From positions 1 to 64,000 of the forward strand of contig CAKUNS010000001.1 of assembly GCA_934668515.1 (NCBI GenBank): DNA of 64,000 nt, in the 5' to 3' direction. A model generated the notes under the pieces. That model was not told the origin of the DNA. It saw only the letters and a list, made by a program, of their open reading frames with translations, and made no database searches. The stretch is from an uncultured Eggerthellaceae bacterium. Lineage in GTDB: Bacteria; Actinomycetota; Coriobacteriia; Coriobacteriales; Eggerthellaceae. A program made the position numbers and the translations under genes. The stretch's first letter is position 1. Each line of letters starts with the position of its first letter. This document shows positions 8,334 through 17,496 of this stretch, piece after piece.

Positions 8334-9047
8334 GTGCTGAGAGCAATAATTGTCGACGACGAGGCTCCTGCCCGTTCCGAACTTAAGTTCCTGCTTGACG
8401 AGCTTGGATCCGTCGACGTGGTGGCCGAGGCCGCTAGCGTGCGCGAGGCTATCGAGAAACTGAAGGAATATCAGTGCGATGTCATGTTCTTGGACATCAA
8501 CATGCCCGAAGCCAACGGCCTTCAGCTGGCCAACGCGCTTCAGCACCTCCGTTATCCCCCGGCGGTCGTTTTCGTCACCGCTTACAGCGAGTTCGCCCTT
8601 GACGCATTCAAGGTGAACGCTATCGACTACTTGGTCAAGCCGGTCGAAAGCGATCGCCTTGCTCAGGCGGTCGCCCGTGTGCAAGAGAACGTTGCCCTGC
8701 ATGCCCAGGCGCAGCACTCCGAGCGCATCCCCGTCGAAAAGGGCGGTAAGAAAATCCTCATCGCGATCGACAAGATCCGTTTTGTCATGGCTCGCGATGA
8801 TTACGCATATTTGCAAACCGATACTGACCGTTATTTCTCAACGGTCAGCCTGGCTCAGCTCGAGAAGCGCCTCGATGGCCATGGGTTCTTCCGTGTACAT
8901 CGCGGCTACCTGGTCAACCTTGCCATGGTCGAGGGCGTCGAGCCTGTTTCCGGCGGCACGCTTCTGCTTACGCTGAACGGCGTCGAGGACAAGATCCCCG
9001 TTTCGCGCCGTCGCGTTTCCGCTCTGAAGAAGGCACTTGGTCTTTAG
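8334..9047 (+). CDS. LytTR-family response regulator
   Basis: 237 residues from GTG 8334. The receiver domain has acidic residues D8/D9, phospho-acceptor D54, T82 and K102. The C-terminal LytTR DNA-binding domain (about 135-235) includes FFRVHRGYLVN and ends in the usual IPVSRRR segment. LytTR regulators control cell-surface, autolysis or virulence genes by binding direct repeats. GTG 8334 was preferred over ATG 8313 because AGAGGAG sits six bases before it and the receiver fold starts at once. No histidine kinase is adjacent, so its sensor is unlinked. Confidence 0.9.
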   Translation: MLRAIIVDDEAPARSELKFLLDELGSVDVVAEAASVREAIEKLKEYQCDVMFLDINMPEANGLQLANALQHLRYPPAVVFVTAYSEFALDAFKVNAIDYLVKPVESDRLAQAVARVQENVALHAQAQHSERIPVEKGGKKILIAIDKIRFVMARDDYAYLQTDTDRYFSTVSLAQLEKRLDGHGFFRVHRGYLVNLAMVEGVEPVSGGTLLLTLNGVEDKIPVSRRRVSALKKALGL

Positions 9048-9094
9048 GCGTTAGAAGCCGCACGCATTACCGCACAACTGAAAAGAAGGCAGAT

Positions 9095-10819
9095 ATGATT
9101 TCCCAGGAAATGGAAAAGCTGTACCCTTCGGGCAAAACGCTGGTCAAAGATTGCGTTGCCAGTCGTATTTACGCGAAGGACGACACCCTTTACGATTTCT
9201 CCGAGGAAGCGCAGCAGTTCGCGCGCGACTTCATGGGTTGGACCGATCTGGCAACCAACCCGCCGTGCCCGCTTGAGCAGATCAAGTCGTTCGCGCAGGA
9301 GCAAATCGACAACGGTCTGCGCACTGTCGTTCTGGTTGGTCAGGGTGGCTCCACGCAGGCTTCCATGACTATCACCAAGTACAACAAAATCGACTGCGGC
9401 AAGATCATGTTCCGCACCATGGACTCCGACTCGCCCGTCCGCATTCGCGGTCTGTTCTCCGAGATCGATCCAGCGCACACGGTTTTCATTCACTCGTCGA
9501 AGAGCGGCGGCACCATCGAGCCGCGCCTTATCATGAGCGCCATTCGCGACAAGCTTGCCACGCTCATGCCCGCCGAGGAAATCCCGCAGCACCTTATCGC
9601 CATCACCGACCCTGGTTCGGCGCTTGCCAAGCAGGCGCAGGACGAGGGCTGGCTCGGCTTGTTCTACGGCGAGCCCACGGTTGGCGGCCGCTATTCCGCG
9701 CTGTCGGTGTTCGGCCTCTTGCCCGCTGCTCTTGTGGGCATCGACATCGACCGCGTGATTGAGCACGCCATCGATGCGGAAAAGGCCTGCAGCGAAGACT
9801 CCATCGACAATCCCGCTATCGCTTTGGCGGCGTTCCTGTACGACGGCTACGCCAATGGCCGTGACAAGGTGTGTTTCCTTACACAGAAGCGCGGTCGTGT
9901 TCTGGGTCTGTGGATCGAGCAGCTGGTTGCCGAAAGCTTGGGTAAGGAAGGCAAGGGCATCCTGCCGAACATCGAGGTTGATTCCCTGAACCTTGCCAAG
10001 GACCCGGGCGACCGCAGCGTCATCATGTACCAAACGAAAACCGACCTGTGGGACGAGCTCAAGAATTTCGAGATGAGCCTGTCCTACGTCGACCCCACCA
10101 TCCCGCGCATGAACTTCAAGATCGATTCGGTCGAGGAGCTCGCCGAGCACTTCGTGATGTGGGAATATGCTATCGCCATGTGCGGCTACCTCATGAAGAT
10201 CTGCCCGTTCGACCAGCCCGACGTCGCGTCGGCCAAGGCCGCGGTTCTCGAGATCTTGAAGGAAGGCCATCCCGAGCCTGACATCGTCGAGAACTTCATC
10301 GGCGACATTCACATGGGCGATGCCGAGGTTGAGCTGTCCGAGTGCATGAAGGGTGCCGAAACTATCAAGGAAGCTCTGCGCAACCTGTTTGCCAGCATCC
10401 AACCCGGCGACTTCTTCGCGCTGAATGCATTCCTTCCCTACACGGGCGAGTGGCGTCGCGAGTCGCTTGAGAACATCCGTCACGCGGTGGCCGAGAAGCT
10501 GGGCGTCGTGTCCTGCTTAGAAGTTGGCCCGCGTTACCTGCATTCCACCGGTCAGCTGCAGAAGGGCGGTGCGAACAACGGCGTCTTCCTGATTTTGTCC
10601 GCCGACGAGGTCAAGGACATCCCGCTGTGCGACGAGATCGCCGACAGCTTGGGCGGCCTTGCGAAAGCGCAGGCTTCGGGCGACCTGGCCACGCTTTCCT
10701 CGCGCGGTCGTCGCGCCATGCACCTGCACCTTCCCGACAACGCCGGCGTCACGCTGCGCGCGCTGTCCGAGGCTATTGGTCACGTGCTTGACGAGATCAT
10801 TGCCGAGCGTCAGGCGTAG
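9095..10819 (+). CDS. pgi: Glucose-6-phosphate isomerase
   Basis: 574 residues with sugar-isomerase (SIS) motifs: VLVGQGGSTQAS near residue 83, the phosphate-binding HSSKSGGTIEP near 135, and VGGRYSALSVFGLLPAAL near 195. It interconverts glucose-6-phosphate and fructose-6-phosphate in glycolysis and gluconeogenesis. It resembles the isomerase part of actinobacterial transaldolase/isomerase fusions more than E. coli Pgi, and no transaldolase domain is attached. It starts 47 bases after the LytTR gene; regulation by that protein is not shown. Confidence 0.78.
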   Translation: MISQEMEKLYPSGKTLVKDCVASRIYAKDDTLYDFSEEAQQFARDFMGWTDLATNPPCPLEQIKSFAQEQIDNGLRTVVLVGQGGSTQASMTITKYNKIDCGKIMFRTMDSDSPVRIRGLFSEIDPAHTVFIHSSKSGGTIEPRLIMSAIRDKLATLMPAEEIPQHLIAITDPGSALAKQAQDEGWLGLFYGEPTVGGRYSALSVFGLLPAALVGIDIDRVIEHAIDAEKACSEDSIDNPAIALAAFLYDGYANGRDKVCFLTQKRGRVLGLWIEQLVAESLGKEGKGILPNIEVDSLNLAKDPGDRSVIMYQTKTDLWDELKNFEMSLSYVDPTIPRMNFKIDSVEELAEHFVMWEYAIAMCGYLMKICPFDQPDVASAKAAVLEILKEGHPEPDIVENFIGDIHMGDAEVELSECMKGAETIKEALRNLFASIQPGDFFALNAFLPYTGEWRRESLENIRHAVAEKLGVVSCLEVGPRYLHSTGQLQKGGANNGVFLILSADEVKDIPLCDEIADSLGGLAKAQASGDLATLSSRGRRAMHLHLPDNAGVTLRALSEAIGHVLDEIIAERQA

Positions 10820-10890
10820 TCGCCGACGCGTCCCGCAATCGGGCTTCGCAACAATTAAGATAAGCGTAGACTTAGGCATGGAGGTGCTCT

Positions 10891-13332
10891 ATGATCGAGG
10901 CGCTTGATATCAATGTAAAAGGCATTGTTCAAGGGGTGGGTTTCCGCCCCTTTATCTATCGTTTGGCAAAACGTTATCTGGTCAAGGGATGGGTGCTGAA
11001 CGCCGTTGACGGCGTGTTCATCCATGCCGAGGCTGAAAGCAGCCTGCTTGACGGGTTCGTGATGGAGATCTCGGATAACGCTCCCGCTGCTGCCCGTGTC
11101 GAGCGCATCACGATGAAGGAGGTGCCGCTTCAGGGCTGCACCGATTTCGAGATCCGTTTCTCGAACGACGCCCAAACCGCCGACACCACGCTGGTTTCGC
11201 CCGACTTGGCAACTTGCGATGACTGCGTGAACGAGCTGTTCGACCCCGCCAACAGGCGTTATCGCTATCCGTTCATCAACTGCACGAACTGCGGCCCGCG
11301 CTTCACGATCATCGACAAGCTGCCGTACGATCGCGCAAGCACGTCCATGGGCGAGTTCACGATGTGCCTGGAATGCGCGCATGAGTACGCCGATCCCGAG
11401 GACAGGCGATTCCATGCTCAGCCCGATGCTTGCTTCGAGTGCGGTCCGCACGTAAGTTGGCGCGAGGTGACGGCCGACGGCGGCCTTGGCGACATCACCT
11501 GGGGTTCCACGCGCGAAGAGAGCGATGCGATTTTTGATCGCGCCGTCGACCTGCTGCTTCAGGGGAAGATCCTGGCTGTGAAGGGCCTGGGCGGCTTCCA
11601 TTTGGTGTGCGACGCATCGAATGTGCACGCGCTTGCCAACCTACGCAAGCGCAAGCATCGCGACGGCAAGGCGTTCGCCGTGATGGTTGCCAACGCCGAT
11701 GAGGCTGCGCGCGTTTGCCAGATCGACCCGGTCGAGCGTCAGCAGCTTGAAACCCCCGCGCGTCCGATCGTGTTGCTGCGCAAGCGCTCCGATGCCCAGC
11801 TGGCCGAGGGGCTGGCTGACGGGCTTCCGGAGCTTGGCGTCATGCTTCCGGCAACGCCGGTCCAGCATTTGCTCATCCACGACTTCGTGGCGAAGGGTGG
11901 CTCGGGAATGCTGGTCATGACCTCGGGCAACGTCCATGACGAGCCCATCGTCACCGACGACGGCAAAGCGTACGAGCAGCTAGCCGGCATTGCCGATGCG
12001 TTCTTGGGAAACAACCGCGCCATCCGCGCCCGCTACGACGACTCGGTCGTGCGCGTGCTTCGCGTTGGAGGCGTTGACGAGCACGGTGAGCCCCTTGAGG
12101 CTTTGCAGTTCGTGCGCCGTGCCCGCGGTTTCGCTCCCGCGCCGCTGGTCGATAAGGCCCGCAGTGCCAAGGCTCCGTGCGTTTTCGCCGCAGGTCCCGA
12201 GCAGAAGAACACGTTCGCGTTCTCGCGCGGTGCCCAAACGTTCGTCTCGCAGCATATCGGCGACATGGAAAACGCCGACGTGTACGATGCCTGGCTCGAT
12301 TCGAAGGCCCGCTTCCAGCAGCTGTTCGACCTGAAGCCGCAAGCTCTTGCCTGCGATCGTCACCCCGAGTATCTTTCCTCGAAGTGGGCTCACGCCCAAA
12401 ATCGTGAACAGGGCACGCCTCTTGTTGAGGTGCAGCATCATCATGCGCATATCGCTTCGGTTATGGGCGAGCATGGCATCACCGATGCCGTTGTGGGCGT
12501 TGCCTTCGATGGGACCGGTTATGGTGAGGACGGCAACATTTGGGGTGGCGAGGTTCTGCTGGCAAATCGTCAGACGTTCGAGCGTTTCGCCAACTTCGTG
12601 TACGTTCCCATGCCGGGCGGCGCGGCTGCGGTCAAGCGCCCGCTGCGCATGGCATACGGCGCGCTGTGGGCGTTCGACCTGCTTGGTCACTCTGCCGCCG
12701 CCGATGCAGTTGCTGCTTTAGGAGCCGAGGCGCCGGTGTGCGACCAAATGATCGAGCGCGGTTTGAACACGCCGCTCACCTCGTCGGTAGGCCGCTTGTT
12801 CGATGCCGCCGCCGCGCTTTTGGGTATTTGCGTTGCTCCCAGCTACGAGGGCGAGCCGGCCATCATGCTCGACGCTGCCCGCGCCGATTCCGATCCGCAT
12901 GCGTCAACTCCCGAAGCTGCCGCCGAAATCGCCCAGCGCTACGCCATTGGCGTGGTGAAGAACTCGGCGGGTGAGGGAAGTACCGCGCTTGACACGTCGG
13001 TTTTGTTGCTTGACCCGGCGAACACCTTCCAGGCCATGCTTGACGACAAGCTTGCGGGCGTTCCCGCGTCGGTTATCGCGCTCCGCTTCCACAATGCCTT
13101 CGTCGACGCCATCGCCACGATCGCCCAGCTGGCGAACGCGTTGTACGGCATTTCGACGATCGCCTTGTCCGGCGGCGTGTTCATGAACCGCTACCTGGTT
13201 GAGAGCGTGTGCCAAAAGCTTGGTGCGATGGGGTTCACCGTCGCTCTGAACAAGGATCTTCCGCCTAACGACGGCTGCATCTCATACGGCCAGGCGGTGG
13301 TCGCTTTGGCTTCCGCCGTGGAAGAGGGCTAG
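10891..13332 (+). CDS. hypF: Carbamoyltransferase HypF (hydrogenase maturation)
   Basis: 813 residues with the full HypF architecture: N-terminal acylphosphatase domain (GIVQGVGFRPFIYRLA), paired zinc-finger cysteines at about 107-190 (CDDC, CTNC, CLEC, CFEC), a YrdC-like domain (ILAVKGLGGFHLVCDA), and a Kae1-like domain with the HHHAH motif. HypF makes the carbamoyl group that HypE converts to the cyanide ligands of [NiFe]-hydrogenase. GGAGG lies ahead of ATG 10891. hypC and hypD follow; hypE, hypA, hypB and the hydrogenase are not in the window. Confidence 0.95.
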   Translation: MIEALDINVKGIVQGVGFRPFIYRLAKRYLVKGWVLNAVDGVFIHAEAESSLLDGFVMEISDNAPAAARVERITMKEVPLQGCTDFEIRFSNDAQTADTTLVSPDLATCDDCVNELFDPANRRYRYPFINCTNCGPRFTIIDKLPYDRASTSMGEFTMCLECAHEYADPEDRRFHAQPDACFECGPHVSWREVTADGGLGDITWGSTREESDAIFDRAVDLLLQGKILAVKGLGGFHLVCDASNVHALANLRKRKHRDGKAFAVMVANADEAARVCQIDPVERQQLETPARPIVLLRKRSDAQLAEGLADGLPELGVMLPATPVQHLLIHDFVAKGGSGMLVMTSGNVHDEPIVTDDGKAYEQLAGIADAFLGNNRAIRARYDDSVVRVLRVGGVDEHGEPLEALQFVRRARGFAPAPLVDKARSAKAPCVFAAGPEQKNTFAFSRGAQTFVSQHIGDMENADVYDAWLDSKARFQQLFDLKPQALACDRHPEYLSSKWAHAQNREQGTPLVEVQHHHAHIASVMGEHGITDAVVGVAFDGTGYGEDGNIWGGEVLLANRQTFERFANFVYVPMPGGAAAVKRPLRMAYGALWAFDLLGHSAAADAVAALGAEAPVCDQMIERGLNTPLTSSVGRLFDAAAALLGICVAPSYEGEPAIMLDAARADSDPHASTPEAAAEIAQRYAIGVVKNSAGEGSTALDTSVLLLDPANTFQAMLDDKLAGVPASVIALRFHNAFVDAIATIAQLANALYGISTIALSGGVFMNRYLVESVCQKLGAMGFTVALNKDLPPNDGCISYGQAVVALASAVEEG

Positions 13333-13501
13333 GGTCGGCGCCATTCGCGATCGTCGTTTTGGCGAAGATTCGCAGCCGTAACGCGAAACACCCCTCGTCG
13401 CGAAACCGATGAGTGTTAGCATGCCCTTGAACAAAGAAGGCCGTCCTTCCGCTGTCTGCGCGGACGGGCGTTGCATGCATGAACCGGAGAGGGAGCTTGA
13501 T

Positions 13502-13801
13502 ATGTGCCTAGCCATTCCCATGGAGATCACCGAGTTGAAAGACGGCGGCATGGCCACGGTCAGTGCCAGCGGCGCCACGCGCGACATCGCGCTTGACCTG
13601 ACCCCCAACGCCAAGGTCGGCGATTTCGTGCTGGTTCACGCCGGTTTCGCGATTGAGGTGGTAAGCCCCGAGTACGCTGCTGAAACCCTGTCGCTCATTC
13701 AGGAGATGGCCGACATGGTGGACGATCCGCTGTTCAACCCTGCCGCTGCCGAAGAAGTGTGCACCATCCCGCACGCCGCAGCGCCGGCCGAGCAGGCATA
13801 G
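13502..13801 (+). CDS. hypC: Hydrogenase maturation chaperone HypC
   Basis: 99 residues beginning MCLAIP, where the second-residue cysteine is essential for binding the Fe(CN)2CO precursor. HypC works with HypD in building the iron centre and delivers it to the hydrogenase large subunit. The start is fixed by this motif and by GAGAGGGAG upstream, not by in-frame codons further 5'. The acidic C-terminal extension (about residues 75-99) is longer than in the smallest HypC proteins. Seventeen bases separate it from hypD. Confidence 0.95.
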   Translation: MCLAIPMEITELKDGGMATVSASGATRDIALDLTPNAKVGDFVLVHAGFAIEVVSPEYAAETLSLIQEMADMVDDPLFNPAAAEEVCTIPHAAAPAEQA

Positions 13802-13818
13802 GAAGCAGGGGAGCAGCC

Positions 13819-14910
13819 ATGGATATGAACGAGGAGCTTCAGCGCTTTAAAGATCCCGCGCTTGCGCGTCAGCTGGTTGATACTATCCAGAAGCTTGCGC
13901 CCGAAAGCGCGACGCTCATGGAGGTGTGCGGAACGCATACGGTCGCCATCGCGCGCAACGGCATCCGCAATCTCATGCCTGAAGGCGTGCGCCTTTCTTC
14001 GGGCCCCGGCTGCCCGGTGTGCGTCACGTCGAACAGCGATATCGACACCGTCATCGCGCTGTGCCGCATCCCCAACATCATCATCACCACGTTCGGCGAC
14101 ATGACGCGCGTTCCCGGATCCACGTCCAGCTTGCTAGCCGAGCAGGCGCAGGGCCGCGACGTGCGCATTTGCTATTCGCCGCTCGATGCTTTGAAGATCG
14201 CCCAAGACAACCCCGATCGTCAGGTCGTGTTCGTGGGCGTTGGTTTCGAAACCACCACGCCCCTGGTTGCCATGGCGATTTTCCGCGCGCGTGCTCTTGG
14301 TCTGAAGAACTTCACGGTGTTCGCGGCGCACAAGAACATGCCCGGCGCCCTTGAGGCCATCGTCAATGATCCGGGCGTCCAGCTTGATGCTCTTATCTTG
14401 CCCGGCCACGTCAGCACCATCACGGGCATCGGCATTTACCAGTTCCTTGCCGAGAAATACCACATCCCCGGCGTCGTCACTGGTTTCGAAGCGGTTGACG
14501 TGCTTCAGGGCATCGCCATGTTGGTGCGCCAGCTGCATGAGGGCCGCGCCGAGATCGAGATCGCATACGAGCGCGGCGTGCGCACCGACGGCAACCCCGT
14601 TGCGCAGAAGATCATCGCCGACGTGTTCGACACCTGCGAGGCGACGTGGCGCGGGCTTGGCCCCATCCCCGATTCCGGCTACTGCCTGAAACCCGAGTTC
14701 GCCGAGTTCGACGCCGTTGCGCGCTTCCAGCCCGACATCGAGCCCACGCGCGACCCGCGTGGATGTCGCTGCGGCGACGTTCTGCGCAGCGTCATCGCGC
14801 CCAACCAGTGCCCGTTGTTCGACAAGGTGTGCACGCCCGAGAACCCGGTCGGCCCCTGCATGGTGTCTTCCGAGGGCAGCTGCGCCGCGTATTACCGTTA
14901 CTATCGCTAG
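13819..14910 (+). CDS. hypD: Hydrogenase iron-cofactor scaffold HypD
   Basis: 363 residues with the HypD signatures MEVCGTHT, GPGCPVC, FGDMTRVPGS and a C-terminal cysteine-rich [4Fe-4S] region (CRCGD, CPLF, CTPENPVGPC). With HypC it holds the iron while CN and CO ligands are added. ATG 13819 is preceded by AGGGGAG; an in-frame start 20 codons upstream inside hypC was rejected. Last gene of hypF-hypC-hypD. Confidence 0.95.
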   Translation: MDMNEELQRFKDPALARQLVDTIQKLAPESATLMEVCGTHTVAIARNGIRNLMPEGVRLSSGPGCPVCVTSNSDIDTVIALCRIPNIIITTFGDMTRVPGSTSSLLAEQAQGRDVRICYSPLDALKIAQDNPDRQVVFVGVGFETTTPLVAMAIFRARALGLKNFTVFAAHKNMPGALEAIVNDPGVQLDALILPGHVSTITGIGIYQFLAEKYHIPGVVTGFEAVDVLQGIAMLVRQLHEGRAEIEIAYERGVRTDGNPVAQKIIADVFDTCEATWRGLGPIPDSGYCLKPEFAEFDAVARFQPDIEPTRDPRGCRCGDVLRSVIAPNQCPLFDKVCTPENPVGPCMVSSEGSCAAYYRYYR

Positions 14911-15067
14911 GCAAAAAACCTGGTAGCGGACGATCGGTAAAAGCGAGTTAAACAGTGAGTTGGGATCTCCTGTTTGTTGGCAACCCGTTTCTCGCGGGTG
15001 CATTGCCGTATGCTAAATTGGTTAGTTATAGTTTCCCGCACGTTATCGAAGGTTGTGACAACAAAGC

Positions 15068-15907
15068 ATGGGTGACAAACCTGAGCCGGGCCTGTTCGGC
15101 GGCTTGAAGAAAGCATTCGGGCTCGGCAGCAAGCATCAGCAGATTTCCGAAGAGGAAATCAAAACCCTGGTGGGTGACGCCGACGAGCTTCTTGAAGACG
15201 AGAAGCGCATGATCAGCGACATCCTTAGCCTGAACGACATGTCGGTTAGCGAAATCATGACGCCGCGCGTCGACATCATGGCGGTCGAGGACACCGAGAC
15301 TGTCCGCCATACGCTGGAGCGCGTCCGCGGCACGGGCTATTCGCGTTTGCCCGTTTATCACGACGACCTTGACTCCATCGTGGGTATCGTTCATTACAAG
15401 GATCTTATCCCCGCTGTGCTTGAAGGCAACATCGACGAGCCGATCATCGACTATGCGTTCGTGCCCATGTTCGTGCCTGAATCGAAGGACGTGTTCCCGC
15501 TTCTTTCCGAGATGCAAACGAACAGGCAACAGATGGCCATCGTTGTTGACGAGTACGGTGGAACCGATGGTTTAATTACAGTCGAGGACATCGTCGAGGA
15601 AATCGTCGGCGAGATCATCGACGAAACCGACGCCGAGGACAGCTTGGTTGTCAGCACGGGTGAAGGCTGCTGGGTCGTTGACGGGCGCCTCCCGGTGGAG
15701 GATGCCATCGAGATGGGGCTTCCCGTTGTCGAATCCGACCAGTACGAAACCATCGCCGGTTGGCTGATGTCGGTGCTCGACGCCGTGCCTCACATCGGCG
15801 ACGAGTTCACCTTCGACGGATTCCGCTTCAAGGTGCAGAGCATGCGCCGCCGCCGCATTCAGAAGCTTCGCGTCGAAAAGACGAAGGAAGCCGCTGAACA
15901 GGAGTAA
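15068..15907 (+). CDS. CBS-domain CorC/HlyC-type protein (soluble form)
   Basis: 279 residues. A short N-terminal helix region is followed by a CBS pair (about 60-185; VSEIMTPRVDIMAVE and QMAIVVDEYGGTDGLITVEDIVEEIVGEI) and a CorC/HlyC transporter-associated domain (about 200-279). No DUF21 membrane part is present, so this is the short CorC-like form. CorC proteins are linked to magnesium/cobalt efflux; the old name hemolysin is misleading. ATG 15068 is used; the Shine-Dalgarno is weak (GAAGG, 14 bases upstream). Confidence 0.85.
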   Translation: MGDKPEPGLFGGLKKAFGLGSKHQQISEEEIKTLVGDADELLEDEKRMISDILSLNDMSVSEIMTPRVDIMAVEDTETVRHTLERVRGTGYSRLPVYHDDLDSIVGIVHYKDLIPAVLEGNIDEPIIDYAFVPMFVPESKDVFPLLSEMQTNRQQMAIVVDEYGGTDGLITVEDIVEEIVGEIIDETDAEDSLVVSTGEGCWVVDGRLPVEDAIEMGLPVVESDQYETIAGWLMSVLDAVPHIGDEFTFDGFRFKVQSMRRRRIQKLRVEKTKEAAEQE

Positions 15908-16020
15908 CGCAGAAGGTTGGCACCCGATCGCCCAATTGGGCGCTTGACGACGACTGCTGGCGGCGGGTTCCCGACGATGACGCTCGCGAAAAGGTTGCTA
16001 GATGGGTTGGGAAGGATTCG

Positions 16021-16827
16021 ATGAGGAAAGCGGGAAAACTTTACCGTTCTCGTGACGGCTACATCGGCGGCGTGTGCGCCGGCGTGGCGAACCGCTCGGA
16101 CCTCGACCCTATCCTTGCCCGCGTCTTCGCGGTTCTATTCGCGGTCACCACATTGGGCATAGGCGTTCTGGTTTACGCGCTGATGTGGATTGCCCTTCCT
16201 CTTGAGCCTCGGACGTTCGGGCCGCTTGAGGTGCAGCCCGAGCACGTTGAGTCTTCCAATTATGGCGACATGGGCGCCAACGCCGCGCGCGGCGTTGCTT
16301 CAGGCGAGCTTAGCTCGGTCTCGCAGGAAGAGGCCATGAACACACCGCTTCGCCTTATCGTGGGCATTTCCATCTTGGCGTTGTTCATGGTGCTCTCTCA
16401 TTACATCGCGCCGTTCGTGCGCGGTACGTCGTGGTGGCAGTACTGGCCGCTTGCGATCATCATCGCGGGCTTCGCGCTGATCGTCGTTCCCATTGCGCGC
16501 GCCCATACCGACTTCTGGCACTTGGGCGGAGCCGTGCTCATTGCGCTGGGGTGGATCGCCACGCCCATCGCGCTTCAGCTGCTCTCGCCAATGACGCTGG
16601 TCAACGCGCTGCATGCGCTGTGGCCTCTTCTGGTGATTTCGGTGATTCTGTTCGTGGTGGGAATCAAACAGTCGGAATCTGCGATTGCCTTGGTGGCGGT
16701 TATCTTGCTTGTCGCGTTCTGCTTTGCGACGATCACTCAATTCTGCGTGCCCGGTACCATGGATGATTTGGTGCTGCTCCTGCCAGACGGCTCAAGCCGC
16801 CTTATGCTGCGCGGCCCGCACCTGTAG
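16021..16827 (+). CDS. PspC-domain membrane protein
   Basis: 268 residues. The N-terminal PspC domain (GKLYRSRDGYIGGVCAGVANRSDLDPILARV, about 5-60, given here as GGVCAGVA) ends in a first membrane segment. Four more hydrophobic segments lie at about 115-135, 145-165, 170-195 and 205-240. PspC domains anchor envelope-stress sensing systems, and actinobacterial versions often carry extra helices. The target is unknown. GGGAAGG precedes ATG 16021. A 14-base palindrome (15929-15942) in the gap before it may be a weak terminator for the CBS gene. Confidence 0.8.
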   Translation: MRKAGKLYRSRDGYIGGVCAGVANRSDLDPILARVFAVLFAVTTLGIGVLVYALMWIALPLEPRTFGPLEVQPEHVESSNYGDMGANAARGVASGELSSVSQEEAMNTPLRLIVGISILALFMVLSHYIAPFVRGTSWWQYWPLAIIIAGFALIVVPIARAHTDFWHLGGAVLIALGWIATPIALQLLSPMTLVNALHALWPLLVISVILFVVGIKQSESAIALVAVILLVAFCFATITQFCVPGTMDDLVLLLPDGSSRLMLRGPHL

Positions 16828-17330
16828 GGTTCGGCGCGTGCGCTCGCGAGTGGGCGGGTTCGCTTTCGCCTGAAGTTTCGCATCAACCTTAAGTTGCTAC
16901 TCGCTGTCTCGTGCGCTCGTGAAACGGGTGGCGTCGGGGCATTGCTAAATCGCATACCAAGGGCATTCCTTCAATTCTGAATTCCGATACCCAAACCGTC
17001 GGGTTTTGTGCAAGATGCTCAACCACGGTGCAACGGGGCGTGGTTTTGTCGACAAATCATGGTCGTTTCCTGCGGAAAGGCCGAAAACAGCGACGTTTTC
17101 CGTATGCGAAACCAAGTGTTTGGGATGCGATTGAACCCCCAACGACGTAGTTTGGGGAAAAACTCGCGACGGTTTCGTTTCGGTTTCGCTGTCGTTTTGC
17201 CATCACTGCAGGTCGGCCGTCTCCACAACTCACATTTTGCACAAGTGACATTTTGCCGTTCGTGACAAGGGAAAACCTAAATCTGTCGTTTGTCAATCGT
17301 TCCGGCGAACGGTGCCTTCTCCATAAAATT
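16828..17330. other. Intergenic stretch, no gene seen
   Basis: About 500 bases without a convincing ORF on either strand. A small CCCCAA/TTGGGG stem lies at about 17136-17157 with no U-tract. The segment is less GC-rich than neighbouring genes. Nothing else can be supported. Confidence 0.5.
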
Positions 17331-17359
17331 TTGCCTTCCATCTGCGGCTCAGGTAAAAT
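17331..17359 (+). promoter_or_regulatory. Sigma70-type promoter of the secreted lysozyme-like gene
   Basis: TTGCCT (17331-17336), 17-base spacer, TAAAAT (17354-17359). The predicted start near 17366 gives a leader of about 130 bases. Confidence 0.55.
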
Positions 17360-17365
17360 ACGGGT

Positions 17366-17496
17366 AACGAAATAGCGCTTCGGCGCGCACTCCGACAGCA
17401 AACACACCCCTTAAACATTCATCGCTGTCCCGCTTCGGCGGCTTAGGTGTTTGCGTGCTTATACCGCTTTTCGAGGCAAACAGAGAGGCATATTGA
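17366..17496 (+). promoter_or_regulatory. Structured 5' leader with two UUCG hairpins
   Basis: Two hairpins capped by TTCG are seen: GCGC-TTCG-GCGC at 17375-17386 and CCGC-TTCG-GCGG at 17430-17441. The second sits inside an 8-bp stem formed by GCAAACAC (17398-17405) and GTGTTTGC (17447-17454). I could not match it to the ydaO/c-di-AMP or any other riboswitch consensus, so this is a candidate regulatory RNA of unknown class. Confidence 0.45.

Noticed and set aside
9044..10483. 479-residue minus-strand ORF opposite pgi
   Set aside because: High-GC third-position bias creates long antisense frames here; the plus-strand pgi motifs are decisive.
17366..17496. ydaO/c-di-AMP riboswitch
   Set aside because: The conserved ydaO core segments were not found; the stems differ from that class.
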